Shown here one piece after another: positions 42,701 through 50,567 of a stretch of DNA of 64,000 nt (positions within the stretch are counted from its first letter, which is position 1; every line of letters begins with the position of its first letter). Where the stretch lies: the NCBI GenBank assembly GCA_965247075.1, contig CBDFGK010000003.1, positions 806,001-870,000 of the forward strand. The letters run 5' to 3'. The stretch comes from CBDFGK01 sp965247075. Its GTDB lineage: Bacteria; Pseudomonadota; Gammaproteobacteria; Pseudomonadales; Halieaceae. The position numbers and the translations under genes are program-made. The notes under the pieces were generated by a model that had not been told where the DNA came from, ran no database searches, and saw only the letters and a list, made by a program, of their open reading frames with translations.

Positions 42701-43237
42701 CACTGGCTTTGAGCCCGCAGGAAGAAAAAGGTTCTTCGCCGTATCATCCAGTTCTGCGAGTACGGCGTGCAACGCGTGGCTACCAAGCGCTGCAGAAAAA
42801 AGTGCCTGCCCGACCTCTCCTTTCTGTTCGAGGATCTCCTGGCCTCCCTGCACCAAGGCCTGGTGATCAATCCCAAAAAGCGTTTCGAAGAGTTCTGAAG
42901 TCACGCCTTGGAGAAACGGCGCCAGTGCCTGTTCATCAAGTGCCTCGCCCGCAGGAGTCAATACAGTATTTTTCCGGCCTTTGCGCCGGACAAATGTAAG
43001 TTCATGCCCATCGGTTGACCGCAAATAACCCTGTATACGAAGCTTGTCATTGGCGTGCAGGAAATTATCAAAGGTACGCTCATCGATACCATAAAGCAGG
43101 GCTTTTAAGCCTCGCAGAGCCGCGCTCTTTCCCGCCTCATTGGGGCCGTAAACGATGTGCAGACCCTTCTCGTCAAATGCCAATACTCTATCAGTAAAAG
43201 GCCCGAATGCAGCAAGATTCAATTCCTGAAGTTTCAT
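39749..43237 (-). CDS. YhaN-like AAA ATPase (SbcC/SMC-like)
   Basis: A 1162-residue ABC-type ATPase with long coiled coils. Walker A GPNEAGKSA is at residues 31-39, and the N-terminal block up to ALFSAALGS (about 148) is typical of the YhaN AAA domain. Long Glu/Leu/Gln-rich coiled coils fill about 190-980. The C-terminal head carries the signature-like GMSSGTRDQLYLALRLA and Walker B PFIVDDILVDFDDERS. It partners the metallophosphoesterase, whose stop overlaps its start as ATGA, like SbcC with SbcD. The pair likely processes DNA ends; a defence role is inferred only from the neighbourhood. Confidence 0.85.
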   Translation of the reverse strand: MKLQELNLAAFGPFTDRVLAFDEKGLHIVYGPNEAGKSAALRGLKALLYGIDERTFDNFLHANDKLRIQGYLRSTDGHELTFVRRKGRKNTVLTPAGEALDEQALAPFLQGVTSELFETLFGIDHQALVQGGQEILEQKGEVGQALFSAALGSHALHAVLAELDDTAKNLFLPAGSKPVINSAIRSHTELRAEIRKCSLSSREWDEHRRALGRTTKELQKIQSELADNRIEVNHLQRIHRILPKLARRREFSQERELLGDVVVLAENFAGRRQAAANALQTAQAIIGKATPRLDGLQKQLESLSTNHECLDQAENIEDIHARLGGHRKALQDRPHLVAERQQLLTDTESILKEVRPDLELKNIEQLRPLLARRHAVVELGGKNVVLNARVDQAESNLRETEKRLKIARKERDEIPELGSTEALHRVITAARKQGDLDVSIQSTHSQLTSLQAECAADLSRLTLWEGELEDVPGLRLPNREGIHRFEEDYDELGKRSHRLEEKKEEIIDTLQDTSQRLDEIERVGAVPTEAALTNARFSRDQVWQLLRRQWVDGEDVAAEVSNYQDDGTLPDVFENHIAGADDVSDRLRREADRVHALANLQAKQNGVQEEANRIAKQIDAISAEKDQLGADWRELWAPCRIIPCTPREMRAWLDEFEKLRTQVENLNLLRQKMSELEQNRTRHIQFLNQQLEGLGRADSSSAELESILLECEAVVKQLDESERKQDALSKEVNDREADVASLSEKHRMATEALEAGRTQWGELMMSFALRIETSPSEAHDLLESVRELFVKQSETKKLQIRTNAIDEDAEAFCGQVEDVVAAIAPELGSLPADAAVMHLSVLLSENRSKQTKRQQIEEQLDQMKEEIEGSKASIDTMTERLDELCIESECEDHDHLEAAERRSVDFLRIRSAIDSVEQEILEAGEGATIATLEAEAEGIDPDSLPGRIKELGNAISDELEPRRTELAETKGREEKELELMDGSDHAAVLADQAQATLASIRSDAERYIHVKLAGKILRDQIERYRQENQGPLVKRAGEYFSALTLGSFDGLMTDFNEKDEPVLAGIRPGGERVYVEGMSSGTRDQLYLALRLASLEKYMEASEPMPFIVDDILVDFDDERSQAALNALAELAEKTQIILFTHHSRVVEQSKQLKGPVQVQEL

Positions 43238-44499
43238 GACCCGTTCTCCGTGGACAGCAAGCGGTTAACGAGCAGCTCTTTAATATCCTCCAGGGTATCT
43301 TTGAGAAATTCCGGATTGGTTGGATCCAAGGGATCATCGCCACCCAGCAGTTCGGCCGGAAGTTTCTGGCGCAATGTAGATATCTCGTCGGCGAGATCAT
43401 CCACAGCGGAACCATCGAGTTCCATATCGCGGATGGCGCGCAGCAGACCGCCTAATGCATCGTCACGTTCAAGAACTTCGCCAGAAGAGACAGATGGTGT
43501 CGTCTTAATCGAAACCTTCTCCAGCCAGATGCCGGCACCGCCCAGCCCTGTTGCCAAGGCTCGATATTCCTGAATCCAGCGTTCCCGGTCTGCATGCAAC
43601 GTCGAATGCGCAGAGCAAGCACCATGCAGAATCAGCCGCACAGCGACTGGTCTACCATCGGCGCTATCCAACGCCGACTGCAGCCCCTTGCGCACTTGCT
43701 CATAGATATCATCCACCGTCTCGCTGGCAGAAATATCCAGTTCACAACGAGACCACCGCATCACATCGAGATCACGATGTTCCACCGCCACAATCTCACC
43801 GCTATCCACCGTGACCAGAGTACAGCCCTTTGGTCCTACCTCACGGATATGCCGACCTTGTATATTGCCCGGAAAAATAATCCACGGATCCTGGCTCACC
43901 TCTTCACGTTTATGGACATGGCCCAATGCCCAGTACTGGTACCCCTTGGATCGCAACCCATCCACAGAGCATGGCGCGTAGGGCTCGTGACCTGGCTTAC
44001 CGTCCAGGCAAGTGTGCAGCAGACCGATATTAAATAGCTGTGAATCCCCTTGCGGATAGTCTTGCGAAATGTCATCCGTTACTGCCCGTGTTGCGAAGCC
44101 CCGCCCACAAATAGCCACATTCAGGTCATCCAATACAACCCGTTCAGGCTTTCTGGTTGAGAACAGGGTGACATTATCCGGTAAGCGAAGATGCTTGGTG
44201 ATTTGGCTGGCAGCGTCATGGTTCCCAGCCACAATAAAGACGCGGATATCTGCCTCTCGCAGTCTTCCCATACGTTCTACGAAATAGAGGCCTGTGTTGT
44301 AGTCCTTCCAGTCGCCGTCATACAAATCACCGACCAACAAAACGAATGCAACTTCCTCTTCTATTGCTAATTCAATCAGGTTGTCGAAGGCGCGGCGCGT
44401 GGCACTGCGGATCTCTTCAACAGGAGCACCTTCGTATCGCTCCAAGCCATGCAAGGGGCTATCGAGGTGTATGTCTGCTGCGTGAATAAATTTCCACAT
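43234..44499 (-). CDS. SbcD/YhaO-like metallophosphoesterase (DNA exonuclease)
   Basis: A 421-residue calcineurin-like phosphoesterase. Metal ligands are in ADIHLDSP (Asp9, His11), LVGDLYDGDW, AGNHDAA, GLLHTC and GHVHKRE, the complete set. About 100 C-terminal residues form a helical capping/interaction domain. ATG 44499 (MWKFIHAADIH) starts the domain exactly; an in-frame open stretch upstream encodes a helicase scrap, so a read-through fusion of 505 residues is possible but unlikely to be natural. It is translationally coupled to the ATPase gene. Confidence 0.87.
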   Translation of the reverse strand: MWKFIHAADIHLDSPLHGLERYEGAPVEEIRSATRRAFDNLIELAIEEEVAFVLLVGDLYDGDWKDYNTGLYFVERMGRLREADIRVFIVAGNHDAASQITKHLRLPDNVTLFSTRKPERVVLDDLNVAICGRGFATRAVTDDISQDYPQGDSQLFNIGLLHTCLDGKPGHEPYAPCSVDGLRSKGYQYWALGHVHKREEVSQDPWIIFPGNIQGRHIREVGPKGCTLVTVDSGEIVAVEHRDLDVMRWSRCELDISASETVDDIYEQVRKGLQSALDSADGRPVAVRLILHGACSAHSTLHADRERWIQEYRALATGLGGAGIWLEKVSIKTTPSVSSGEVLERDDALGGLLRAIRDMELDGSAVDDLADEISTLRQKLPAELLGGDDPLDPTNPEFLKDTLEDIKELLVNRLLSTENGS

Positions 44500-44749
44500 A
44501 GTCACATCCGAATTGTCAACAACTGTCTCGATCCGTTCCTGTAGGGGTATGACTTCATCATCACAGGCCATAACCACAACGGCACGAAATTCCAGACCCT
44601 TGGCAAGATGCATAGTACTGATCGAAACGTATCCGCTGGTTGTCTCTGGATTTTCGTCGAGCACGTTGAGCGGCAGTTCGGCATTCTCAACGGCTTTGCG
44701 CGCACGGTCAACCGGTATGTCCGCCGACAGGTCAGGGAGGTGCCGCCAC
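44500..44749 (-). pseudogene. fragment of a UvrD/Rep-family helicase
   Basis: Immediately upstream of, and in frame with, the metallophosphoesterase, the sequence reads STMHLAKGLEFRAVVVMACD then DEVIPLQERIE, the motif V region of UvrD-family superfamily 1 helicases. The N-terminal ATPase half and the motif VI region (usually LLYVACTRAR) are missing. The upstream break coincides with the ISL3 remnant at 44750. This suggests an original operon helicase - nuclease - ATPase cut down by insertion and deletion. Confidence 0.75.
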
Positions 44750-45070
44750 ATGAGTATTCAGGCTGTCTCCAGGCATTTGGGAATACGCTGGGAGACGGTG
44801 AAGAATATCGACAGGGCGTACCTGGAGGAAAGTCTCCCGGCATTTAATCGGGGTGGAAACAGGCCGAACGGCTGATGTGTTCTCTGCATTTCTAAAGCAA
44901 CTTCCGGCAGAAACCACTGCAAAAACAGAGGCAACGGCTATTGGATGAGAATGCCAATCTCAATACGCTGTATATCCTGAAGGAACAGCTTCATGCCTGG
45001 TGGGAATCAAAGACTGTCGAACTGATGCAAGAGAGACTGGAAGCCCGGTGCCGGATAATGACTCAATGTT
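44750..45070 (+). pseudogene. ISL3-family transposase remnant
   Basis: From ATG 44750, MSIQAVSRHLGIRWETVKNI and RAYLEESLPAF match the middle of ISL3 transposases; the frame stops at 44875. A second block in another frame, RQRLLDENANLNTLYILKEQ from about 44925, matches the later leucine-rich part. The catalytic region between is deleted. The remnant adjoins the broken helicase gene and probably marks the insertion that truncated it. Confidence 0.7.
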
Positions 45071-45390
45071 CTATGTTGCGGCCTGATATTCACTCACAAG
45101 ACCGGAGAAGAACCTTTGTGCAGCTTCATTTCTTTGTCTGTGATGGTCTCCGGTTGTCCCTTCCGTGGAACGCCAGTGTAACGTGGGTGGAACGTGGGTG
45201 GAACGCAGAATGGCCCTTTTCGACAAAATTTGTGTTATTTTGCTCTCGCTCACACCCGACACTTTGTCGGGATTATTGTCGGGATTGATATTTTTCTCTG
45301 ACAACAACTATATATCCAGACACTTTGTCGGGGCTCACATTGTGGCCCCTTTTTTTGTATGATGTGCGACCCACAAACGAGGATATCGGC
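45071..45390. other. 320-bp gap before the phasin gene with short direct repeats
   Basis: Contains ACGTGGGTGGA twice in a row near 45180-45201 and CACTTTGTCGGG near 45255 and 45319. No coding frame with recognisable content was found. The last part holds a possible ribosome site (GAGG) 10 bases before the phasin ATG. Confidence 0.5.
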
Positions 45391-45815
45391 ATGAGTGAAA
45401 ACAATTCCAACGTGTCAGACAAGGCCAGTGAAATCGCCAAGAATATCTGGCTGGCTGGCCTGGGCGCTTATGGCAAGGCCTTTGATGAGGCCCATGACCG
45501 GCTCGATAAAGCCGCCAAGGAGCCAGAGCGCTTGTTCAAGGATCTGGTCAAGAAAGGGTCCAAGCTGGAAGATGAGGTCAAAAACTCTCTTTCCAGCATC
45601 CGCAAATCCAGTGCCAGTTCGGTAGAGAGCGGATCAAGAAGGTGCGTGAGAATTTCAATCTCAACCTGATTAGTCGCGGCGACGAGTTGGCAGAAATTAA
45701 CGCCAAGCTGGATGCACTTACCCGCAAAGTCGACGCGCTGGCAAAAAGCTTGAAGAAAACCCCGGCGAAACGTAAACCCGCTGCCAAAAGTACTGCCAAG
45801 ACCAGGAAACGCTAG
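45391..45815 (+). pseudogene. phasin-family protein, frameshifted
   Basis: From ATG 45391 the frame encodes an amphipathic phasin-like protein (IWLAGLGAYGKAFDEA, then KEPERLFKDLVKKGSKLEDE), as found on polyhydroxyalkanoate granules. Near 45617 the frame breaks and ends early at 45669. In another frame the protein continues with RIKKVRENFNLNLISRGDEL, a coiled-coil segment with regular leucines, and a Lys/Ala/Pro-rich tail (TPAKRKPAAKSTAKTRKR) to 45815, the expected phasin C-terminus. One indel explains the break; a sequencing error is possible. Confidence 0.75.
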
Positions 45816-45850
45816 GACACTGCGCTCCCGGCCGCGACCGACCCAATAAC

Positions 45851-46498
45851 ATGAAAACCCGCGACCGCATCCTGCATACCAGCCTGTTGCTGTTCAACGA
45901 AGAGGGCGAGGCCAAGACCACGACCGTGGATATCGCCAATGAGCTGGATATCAGCCCAGGCAACCTGTATTACCATTTCAGGGGCAAGGACGTCATTATC
46001 GCCGAGCTGTTCGGGCAGTTCGAGCAGGGATTGAGCGAAATCCTCAGTGTCCCCATCGAGAAATCACTCAGCGTTGAGGACAACTGGTTTTATCTCTATG
46101 TGGTATTTGAGGAGATGTATAACTACCGCTTCCTGTACCGCAATCTCAGTGACTTGCTAAATCGTTACCCTGAACTCAAACGCCGTTTTCGTCGCATCCT
46201 GCGATTAAAGCGCGCCACCGTACATGCGGTATGGAGCACCCTCAATCGCGATTCCGTGGTGGATATTGACGACGATCAGGTCGATGCCCTGGTCGACAAC
46301 ATGGTGTTGCTACTCAATTACTGGCTGAACTACAACCACCTGCTGCACGATGATCACCAACCCGCCCTGATTATTCATCGGGGGGTGTATCAGTTAATGA
46401 GCATGTTGGCGCCGTACCTGGGTGCCCAGGACCGCGACTTCTACAGTCAGGTGCGGGACATTTACCACAAGATCAGTGTTCCCGCCGCCGAAGCCTGA
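45851..46498 (+). CDS. TetR/AcrR-family transcriptional regulator
   Basis: A 215-residue regulator. The N-terminal DNA-binding domain reads KTRDRILHTSLLLFNEEGE, then TTTVDIANELDISPGNLYYH, the TetR helix-turn-helix (about residues 27-46). The C-terminal helical domain would bind a ligand. It lies 35 bases after the phasin gene on the same strand, so it may control polyhydroxyalkanoate granule proteins, an inference from position only. The family is certain; the ligand is unknown. Confidence 0.9.
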   Translation: MKTRDRILHTSLLLFNEEGEAKTTTVDIANELDISPGNLYYHFRGKDVIIAELFGQFEQGLSEILSVPIEKSLSVEDNWFYLYVVFEEMYNYRFLYRNLSDLLNRYPELKRRFRRILRLKRATVHAVWSTLNRDSVVDIDDDQVDALVDNMVLLLNYWLNYNHLLHDDHQPALIIHRGVYQLMSMLAPYLGAQDRDFYSQVRDIYHKISVPAAEA

Positions 46499-46649
46499 CA
46501 ACGCGGCAGCGCAATCACATCGCTGCCCTCGCAAAGCGGGCACAGAGAATAAGATGCGTGACTGTTCATACTTCCCGTCTATAATCACTGTCAGTGGACG
46601 GCAACAGTCCACAACCACTTAGGCTTTATACATGATGACGGAGAATGGC

Positions 46650-47129
46650 ATGACCATACAAACAGGCGACAAGATACCCAGTATTACTCTCAAGACCATG
46701 GGGTCTGATGGCCCGGGCGATATCAGCACGGACGAAATTTTCACTGGTAAGAAGGTGGTATTGTTTGCACTGCCCGGCGCCTTCACTCCCGGTTGTTCAA
46801 TGGCGCACCTGCCGGGCTATGTAGTTAACGCCGACACCATAAAGGCCAAGGGTGTCGATACCATAGTCTGCATGTCAGTTAACGATGCCTTTGTCATGGG
46901 TGCCTGGGGTGAAGCACAGCATGCATCTGAAATTTTGATGCTGGCCGATGGCAACGCTGAACTGACCGCCGCACTGGGGCTGGAATTGGACGGCAGCGGT
47001 TTTGGCATGGGCACGCGCAGCCAGCGCTATGCCATGATTGTTGAAGATGGCACTGTCACCCACCTCAATATAGAACCCGCTGGTGACATTGACGTCAGCT
47101 CCGCAGAAACCATGATGGAGCTGCTGTAG
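46650..47129 (+). CDS. peroxiredoxin (Prx5/AhpE-like redoxin)
   Basis: A 159-residue thiol peroxidase. The peroxidatic cysteine is C49 in LPGAFTPGCSMAHLPGYV. The remaining Prx5 pattern (VNDAFVMGAWGEAQHA, RYAMIVEDGTV) is present. I chose ATG 46650, 8 bases after GGAG; an earlier ATG at 46632 is in frame. It reduces hydrogen peroxide or alkyl hydroperoxides with a thiol reductant. The last 201 bases around its stop are repeated exactly at 55680-55880, where only the 3' end is present. Confidence 0.92.
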   Translation: MTIQTGDKIPSITLKTMGSDGPGDISTDEIFTGKKVVLFALPGAFTPGCSMAHLPGYVVNADTIKAKGVDTIVCMSVNDAFVMGAWGEAQHASEILMLADGNAELTAALGLELDGSGFGMGTRSQRYAMIVEDGTVTHLNIEPAGDIDVSSAETMMELL

Positions 47130-47134
47130 GCGAT
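46934..47134. repeat. 201-bp direct repeat, left copy
   Basis: Runs from TTTGATGCTGG inside the peroxiredoxin gene to TGTAGGCGAT just past its stop. It is identical base for base to 55680-55880 in the same orientation, flanking the type I restriction island. Confidence 0.97.
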
Positions 47135-47252
47135 TGTGCTGATTTACAACACCGAGGAAATTCCCGAACTGGACGGTTGGGAAGCCCTGGCTGCCTGATT
47201 TGTCCAGATCATGGTGGCATCATACAAAAATGTCATCAGCGAACTGTGTATA

Positions 47253-47486
47253 TTAGGAGAAAAAGAATTTCACTATGGCTACAGTCAGTAGTGCGGCTGC
47301 ACTCATGCCACCTAATATGCTACTTAACACCCAGACCTTTATTTTCTGGATGTCTTCCTTGTTAGCCATGTATCCGAGGCTGGCTTCTATTCTGGCTAGC
47401 CGCTCGCCATAATTTCCGCCGCCGCCATTGGAACCGGAACCCTGTCCATGCTTAAGGGGGAGAACATTATTGGGTTTGTCTGTCAT
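47253..47486 (-). CDS. small C-terminal membrane-anchored protein
   Basis: A 77-residue protein of unknown function. A Gly/Ser/Asn-rich stretch (HGQGSGSNGGGGN) is followed by a short amphipathic helix (RLARIEASLGYMANKEDIQK) and a C-terminal transmembrane helix (about residues 55-75). ATG 47486 overlaps the stop of the upstream gene as ATGA, supporting both. The architecture, a helix then a membrane anchor, resembles small phage holin-like or accessory proteins, but I do not recognise a family. Confidence 0.55.
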   Translation of the reverse strand: MTDKPNNVLPLKHGQGSGSNGGGGNYGERLARIEASLGYMANKEDIQKIKVWVLSSILGGMSAAALLTVAIVKFFFS

Positions 47487-47746
47487 CGGGCTACCCACAG
47501 ATTTAACTTCTCCCACAAGGCTGCATCAAAAAAGCCATAGTAAGCAGCCAAGGAACACACCAGGCCTGCAACTGCGTCCTTCTCTTCGTCCATGCCGAGT
47601 AGTTTGCAGACCTCTGAAGGTCCATTGGCCTCGCTCGCCACTGCCCAGGATCCAGGTACAATCTGGTGATTGTATTCCGGGAAATTCTCCTGCACCGCCT
47701 CTTGGATCTTCTCAGTATCTGGTGAAATAACGATAAAGCAGTTCAT
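47483..47746 (-). CDS. hypothetical protein, 87 aa
   Basis: Starts MNCFIVISPDTEKIQEAVQE and has mixed alpha/beta character with no membrane segment or known motif. Its stop overlaps the start of the small membrane protein, so the two form a two-gene unit on the minus strand, divergent from hsdM. No function can be assigned. Both lie inside the repeat-bounded island and so are probably accessory genes brought with the restriction system. Confidence 0.55.
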   Translation of the reverse strand: MNCFIVISPDTEKIQEAVQENFPEYNHQIVPGSWAVASEANGPSEVCKLLGMDEEKDAVAGLVCSLAAYYGFFDAALWEKLNLWVAR

Positions 47747-48086
47747 GATGCGTTTTAATCCCTTGTGGTGATGTTGTATTGATGTGCCGAAGGCAAGAGG
47801 GAATATGCGTAACTGCCTATTGTCTTGTCAAGTCTCGTTGTTACGCTACACAATCGGAAGAACCATGTTAGGAACACATAATCTGTCCGGTTCATGCCAG
47901 CTCTTGAGGGGGGCGGTTTATGAGGGCTGGAATGTCAAGCACTACTACGCCTGGTATCGGCGCGCAGGCGGTGGGCGTAGCTACAACTGGGTGCGCAACT
48001 GTTCTAAAACCGCACATTTCTATTTGTTGCTAACAAAAGACCGTCCGCCGATGATTCGTCGACCGCGACCTCTGGTAACATAACTC
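47747..48086. other. 340-bp region between the small-gene pair and hsdM
   Basis: Must contain the divergent promoters of the two transcripts. A 99-codon plus-strand frame (47784-48083) is open but lacks recognisable composition or motif and has no clear ribosome site. No RNA gene seen. Confidence 0.5.
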
Positions 48087-50567
48087 ATGGCCATCAAAAA
48101 ATCAGAACTCTACTCATCCCTCTGGCAGTCCTGTGACGAGCTGCGCGGCGGCATGGATGCCAGCCAGTACAAGGACTACGTCCTGTTCATGCTGTTCATC
48201 AAGTACATCAGCGACAAGTACGGCGACAGCAGCCACTTTGCCCCGCCGGTCACGATCCCGAAGGGTGCGAGCTTCAAGGACATGATCGCGCTGACGGGCA
48301 AGAGCGACATCGGCGACAGGATCAACACCCAGGTCATCGCGCCGCTGATCAACGCCAACGAGCGGCTGGCCCGTAGCGACTTTCCGGACTTCAACGACCC
48401 CAACAAGCTCGGCGAAGGGCAGGCGATGGTGGATCGCCTCTCCAACCTGATCGGCATCTTCCAGAAGCCCGAGCTCGACTTCTCGCAAAACCGCGCCGAC
48501 CACGACGACATCCTCGGCGACGCCTACGAGTACCTGATGCGGCACTTCGCCACCGAGAGTGGCAAGAGCAAGGGGCAGTTCTACACCCCTGCCGAGGTCA
48601 GTCGCGTCATCGCCCAGGTGATCGGGATCTCGCCGGACAACACCAAGGCGAAGACCACCGCCTACGACCCGACCTGCGGCTCGGGCTCGCTGCTTCTGAA
48701 GGTGGCCAGCCAGGCGGGCAAGCGGATCACGCTCGAGGGTCAGGAGAAGGACGTGACCACCGCGGGCTTGGCCCGCATGAACATGATTCTGCACGACTTC
48801 CCCACCGCCAACATCCTGCAGGGCAACACCCTGGCCGCACCGAAGTTCAAGGACGGCGAGCAGCTCCGCACCTACGACTACGTCGTCGCCAATCCGCCGT
48901 TCTCCGACAAGACCTGGACCACCGGGCTCACTCCATCGACGGACCCCTTCCAGCGTTTCGCCTGGGGGGAGCCGCCTGCCAAGCAAGGCGACTACGCCTA
49001 CCTGCTGCACATCATCCGCTCGATAAAGAGTGCTGGTAAAGGCGCCTGCATTCTGCCCCACGGCGTGCTTTTCCGCGGCAATGCCGAAGCCACGATCCGC
49101 GAGCAACTGGTTCGGTCCGGTTACCTCAAGGGCATCATCGGCCTGCCCGCCAACCTCTTCTACGGTACCGGCATCCCCGCCTGCATCCTGGTGCTCGACA
49201 AAGAGAACGCGACCGCCCGCAAGGGCGTGTTCATGATCGACGCCTCCAAGGGCTTCATCAAGGACGGCAACAAGAACCGCCTGCGCGAGCGGGACATCCA
49301 CCGGATTGTCGACACCTTCACCAAACAGACTGACGTCCCCCGCTACGCCCGGATGGCGCCACTGGACGAGATCGCCGAACCGAAGAACGCTTTCAACCTC
49401 AACCTGCCACGCTACATCGACAGTACCGAGCCCGAAGACCTGCAAGACATCGACGGTCACCTGCGCGGCGGCATTCCAGAGCGCGATCTGGACGCGCTCG
49501 ACGCATACTGGAAGGTGCTTCCGAGCGTACGCACGGACTTGTTCGAGTCCGCGGGTCGCCCCGGCTACGCCCGCCTGAATTTGTCGCTCGCCGAGGTGAA
49601 GCCCGCCATCCTCGGCCATGCCGAGTTCGCAGCCTTTCAGGAAACGGCGACGAAGCTCTTCGCCAACTGGCGCAAGGCCACGACTCCACGCCTCACCAGG
49701 TTCGGCAAGGACGGCCACCCCAAGGCACTGATCGAGACCATCGCCGAGGCTCTTCTCGCCACGTTCCGCCAGGCGTCGCTGCTCGATGCCTACGACATCT
49801 ACCAGCACCTGATGGATTACTGGGCCGAGACCCTGCAGGACGATGCCTACCTGATCGCCGCCGACGGCTGGGTCGAGGGCGCGCAACCGCGGGAGATCGT
49901 TCGGGTCAAGGACAAGAACAACAAACTCGTCTGGCCAGAGCTGCACGACTACTTGAAGGGAAGGCGGCGCTTCAAGTCGGACCTCGTCCCCGCGCCGGTT
50001 CTGGTCGCCCGGTACTTCATCGCCGAGCGCGATGCGATTGACGCGCTCGACAACGACCTCGCCGCGCTTGAGCAACAACTCGACGAGATGCGCGAGGAGA
50101 ACAGCGGCGAGGATGGCCTGTTTGCCGAGGTGATCGACGGCGAGGGCGACAAGCAGAAGATCACCGCAAAAGCCCTGAAGGCGCGGCTGAAAGAGATCGG
50201 CGATGACCCCCTCTATGCAGACGAACGGGCGGCGCTTGAGGCCTATGCCGACTTGCCGGCGCAGCAGACCAAGGCCAAGGGTCAGCGAAAGGCCGCCCAA
50301 GAGGATTTGGACCAGAAGATTGACGCCAAGTACCCCAAGCTCACCGAAGCCGAGATCAAGACACTGGTGGTGGACGACAAGTGGATGGCTCGCCTGTCGG
50401 CCGCCGTGCAGGGCGAACTGGATCGCGTCTCGCAGACCCTTACCGGCCGCATTCGCGAGTTGGCCGAACGCTACGCCACGCCGTTGCCGCAACTCACTGA
50501 CGAAGTTGCTTCGCTAGCCCGCAATGTGGAAGAGCACCTCAAGAAGATGGGGGCGTCATGGAAGTGA
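48087..50567 (+). CDS. hsdM: type I restriction-modification DNA methylase HsdM
   Basis: An 826-residue N6-adenine methyltransferase subunit. Residues 1-140 form the HsdM N-terminal domain (SSLWQSCDELRGGMDASQYK), followed by KGQFYTP, SAM motif I YDPTCGSGSLLL (about 193-204) and catalytic VANPPF (about 267-272). It is about 300 residues longer than EcoKI HsdM; the extra C-terminal part includes a coiled coil (DNDLAALEQQLDEMREE) and resembles the longer HsdM seen in other type I subfamilies. Base composition looks richer in G+C than the flanks. hsdS overlaps its end by 10 bases. Confidence 0.95.
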   Translation: MAIKKSELYSSLWQSCDELRGGMDASQYKDYVLFMLFIKYISDKYGDSSHFAPPVTIPKGASFKDMIALTGKSDIGDRINTQVIAPLINANERLARSDFPDFNDPNKLGEGQAMVDRLSNLIGIFQKPELDFSQNRADHDDILGDAYEYLMRHFATESGKSKGQFYTPAEVSRVIAQVIGISPDNTKAKTTAYDPTCGSGSLLLKVASQAGKRITLEGQEKDVTTAGLARMNMILHDFPTANILQGNTLAAPKFKDGEQLRTYDYVVANPPFSDKTWTTGLTPSTDPFQRFAWGEPPAKQGDYAYLLHIIRSIKSAGKGACILPHGVLFRGNAEATIREQLVRSGYLKGIIGLPANLFYGTGIPACILVLDKENATARKGVFMIDASKGFIKDGNKNRLRERDIHRIVDTFTKQTDVPRYARMAPLDEIAEPKNAFNLNLPRYIDSTEPEDLQDIDGHLRGGIPERDLDALDAYWKVLPSVRTDLFESAGRPGYARLNLSLAEVKPAILGHAEFAAFQETATKLFANWRKATTPRLTRFGKDGHPKALIETIAEALLATFRQASLLDAYDIYQHLMDYWAETLQDDAYLIAADGWVEGAQPREIVRVKDKNNKLVWPELHDYLKGRRRFKSDLVPAPVLVARYFIAERDAIDALDNDLAALEQQLDEMREENSGEDGLFAEVIDGEGDKQKITAKALKARLKEIGDDPLYADERAALEAYADLPAQQTKAKGQRKAAQEDLDQKIDAKYPKLTEAEIKTLVVDDKWMARLSAAVQGELDRVSQTLTGRIRELAERYATPLPQLTDEVASLARNVEEHLKKMGASWK

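Noticed and set aside
45071..45307. 78-codon minus-strand frame near the ISL3 remnant
   Set aside because: No recognisable family and it spans short direct repeats; left as non-coding.
47136..47198. Short plus-strand tail reading LIYNTEEIPELDGWEALAA before a stop
   Set aside because: It looks like a protein C-terminus, but is too short to support a call.
47784..48083. 99-codon frame just before hsdM
   Set aside because: No ribosome site, no motif, and unnatural composition; more likely the hsdM promoter region.
48114..50492. 792-codon open frame antisense to hsdM
   Set aside because: A shadow of high third-position G+C in hsdM; the protein has no recognisable motif while hsdM is complete on the other strand.
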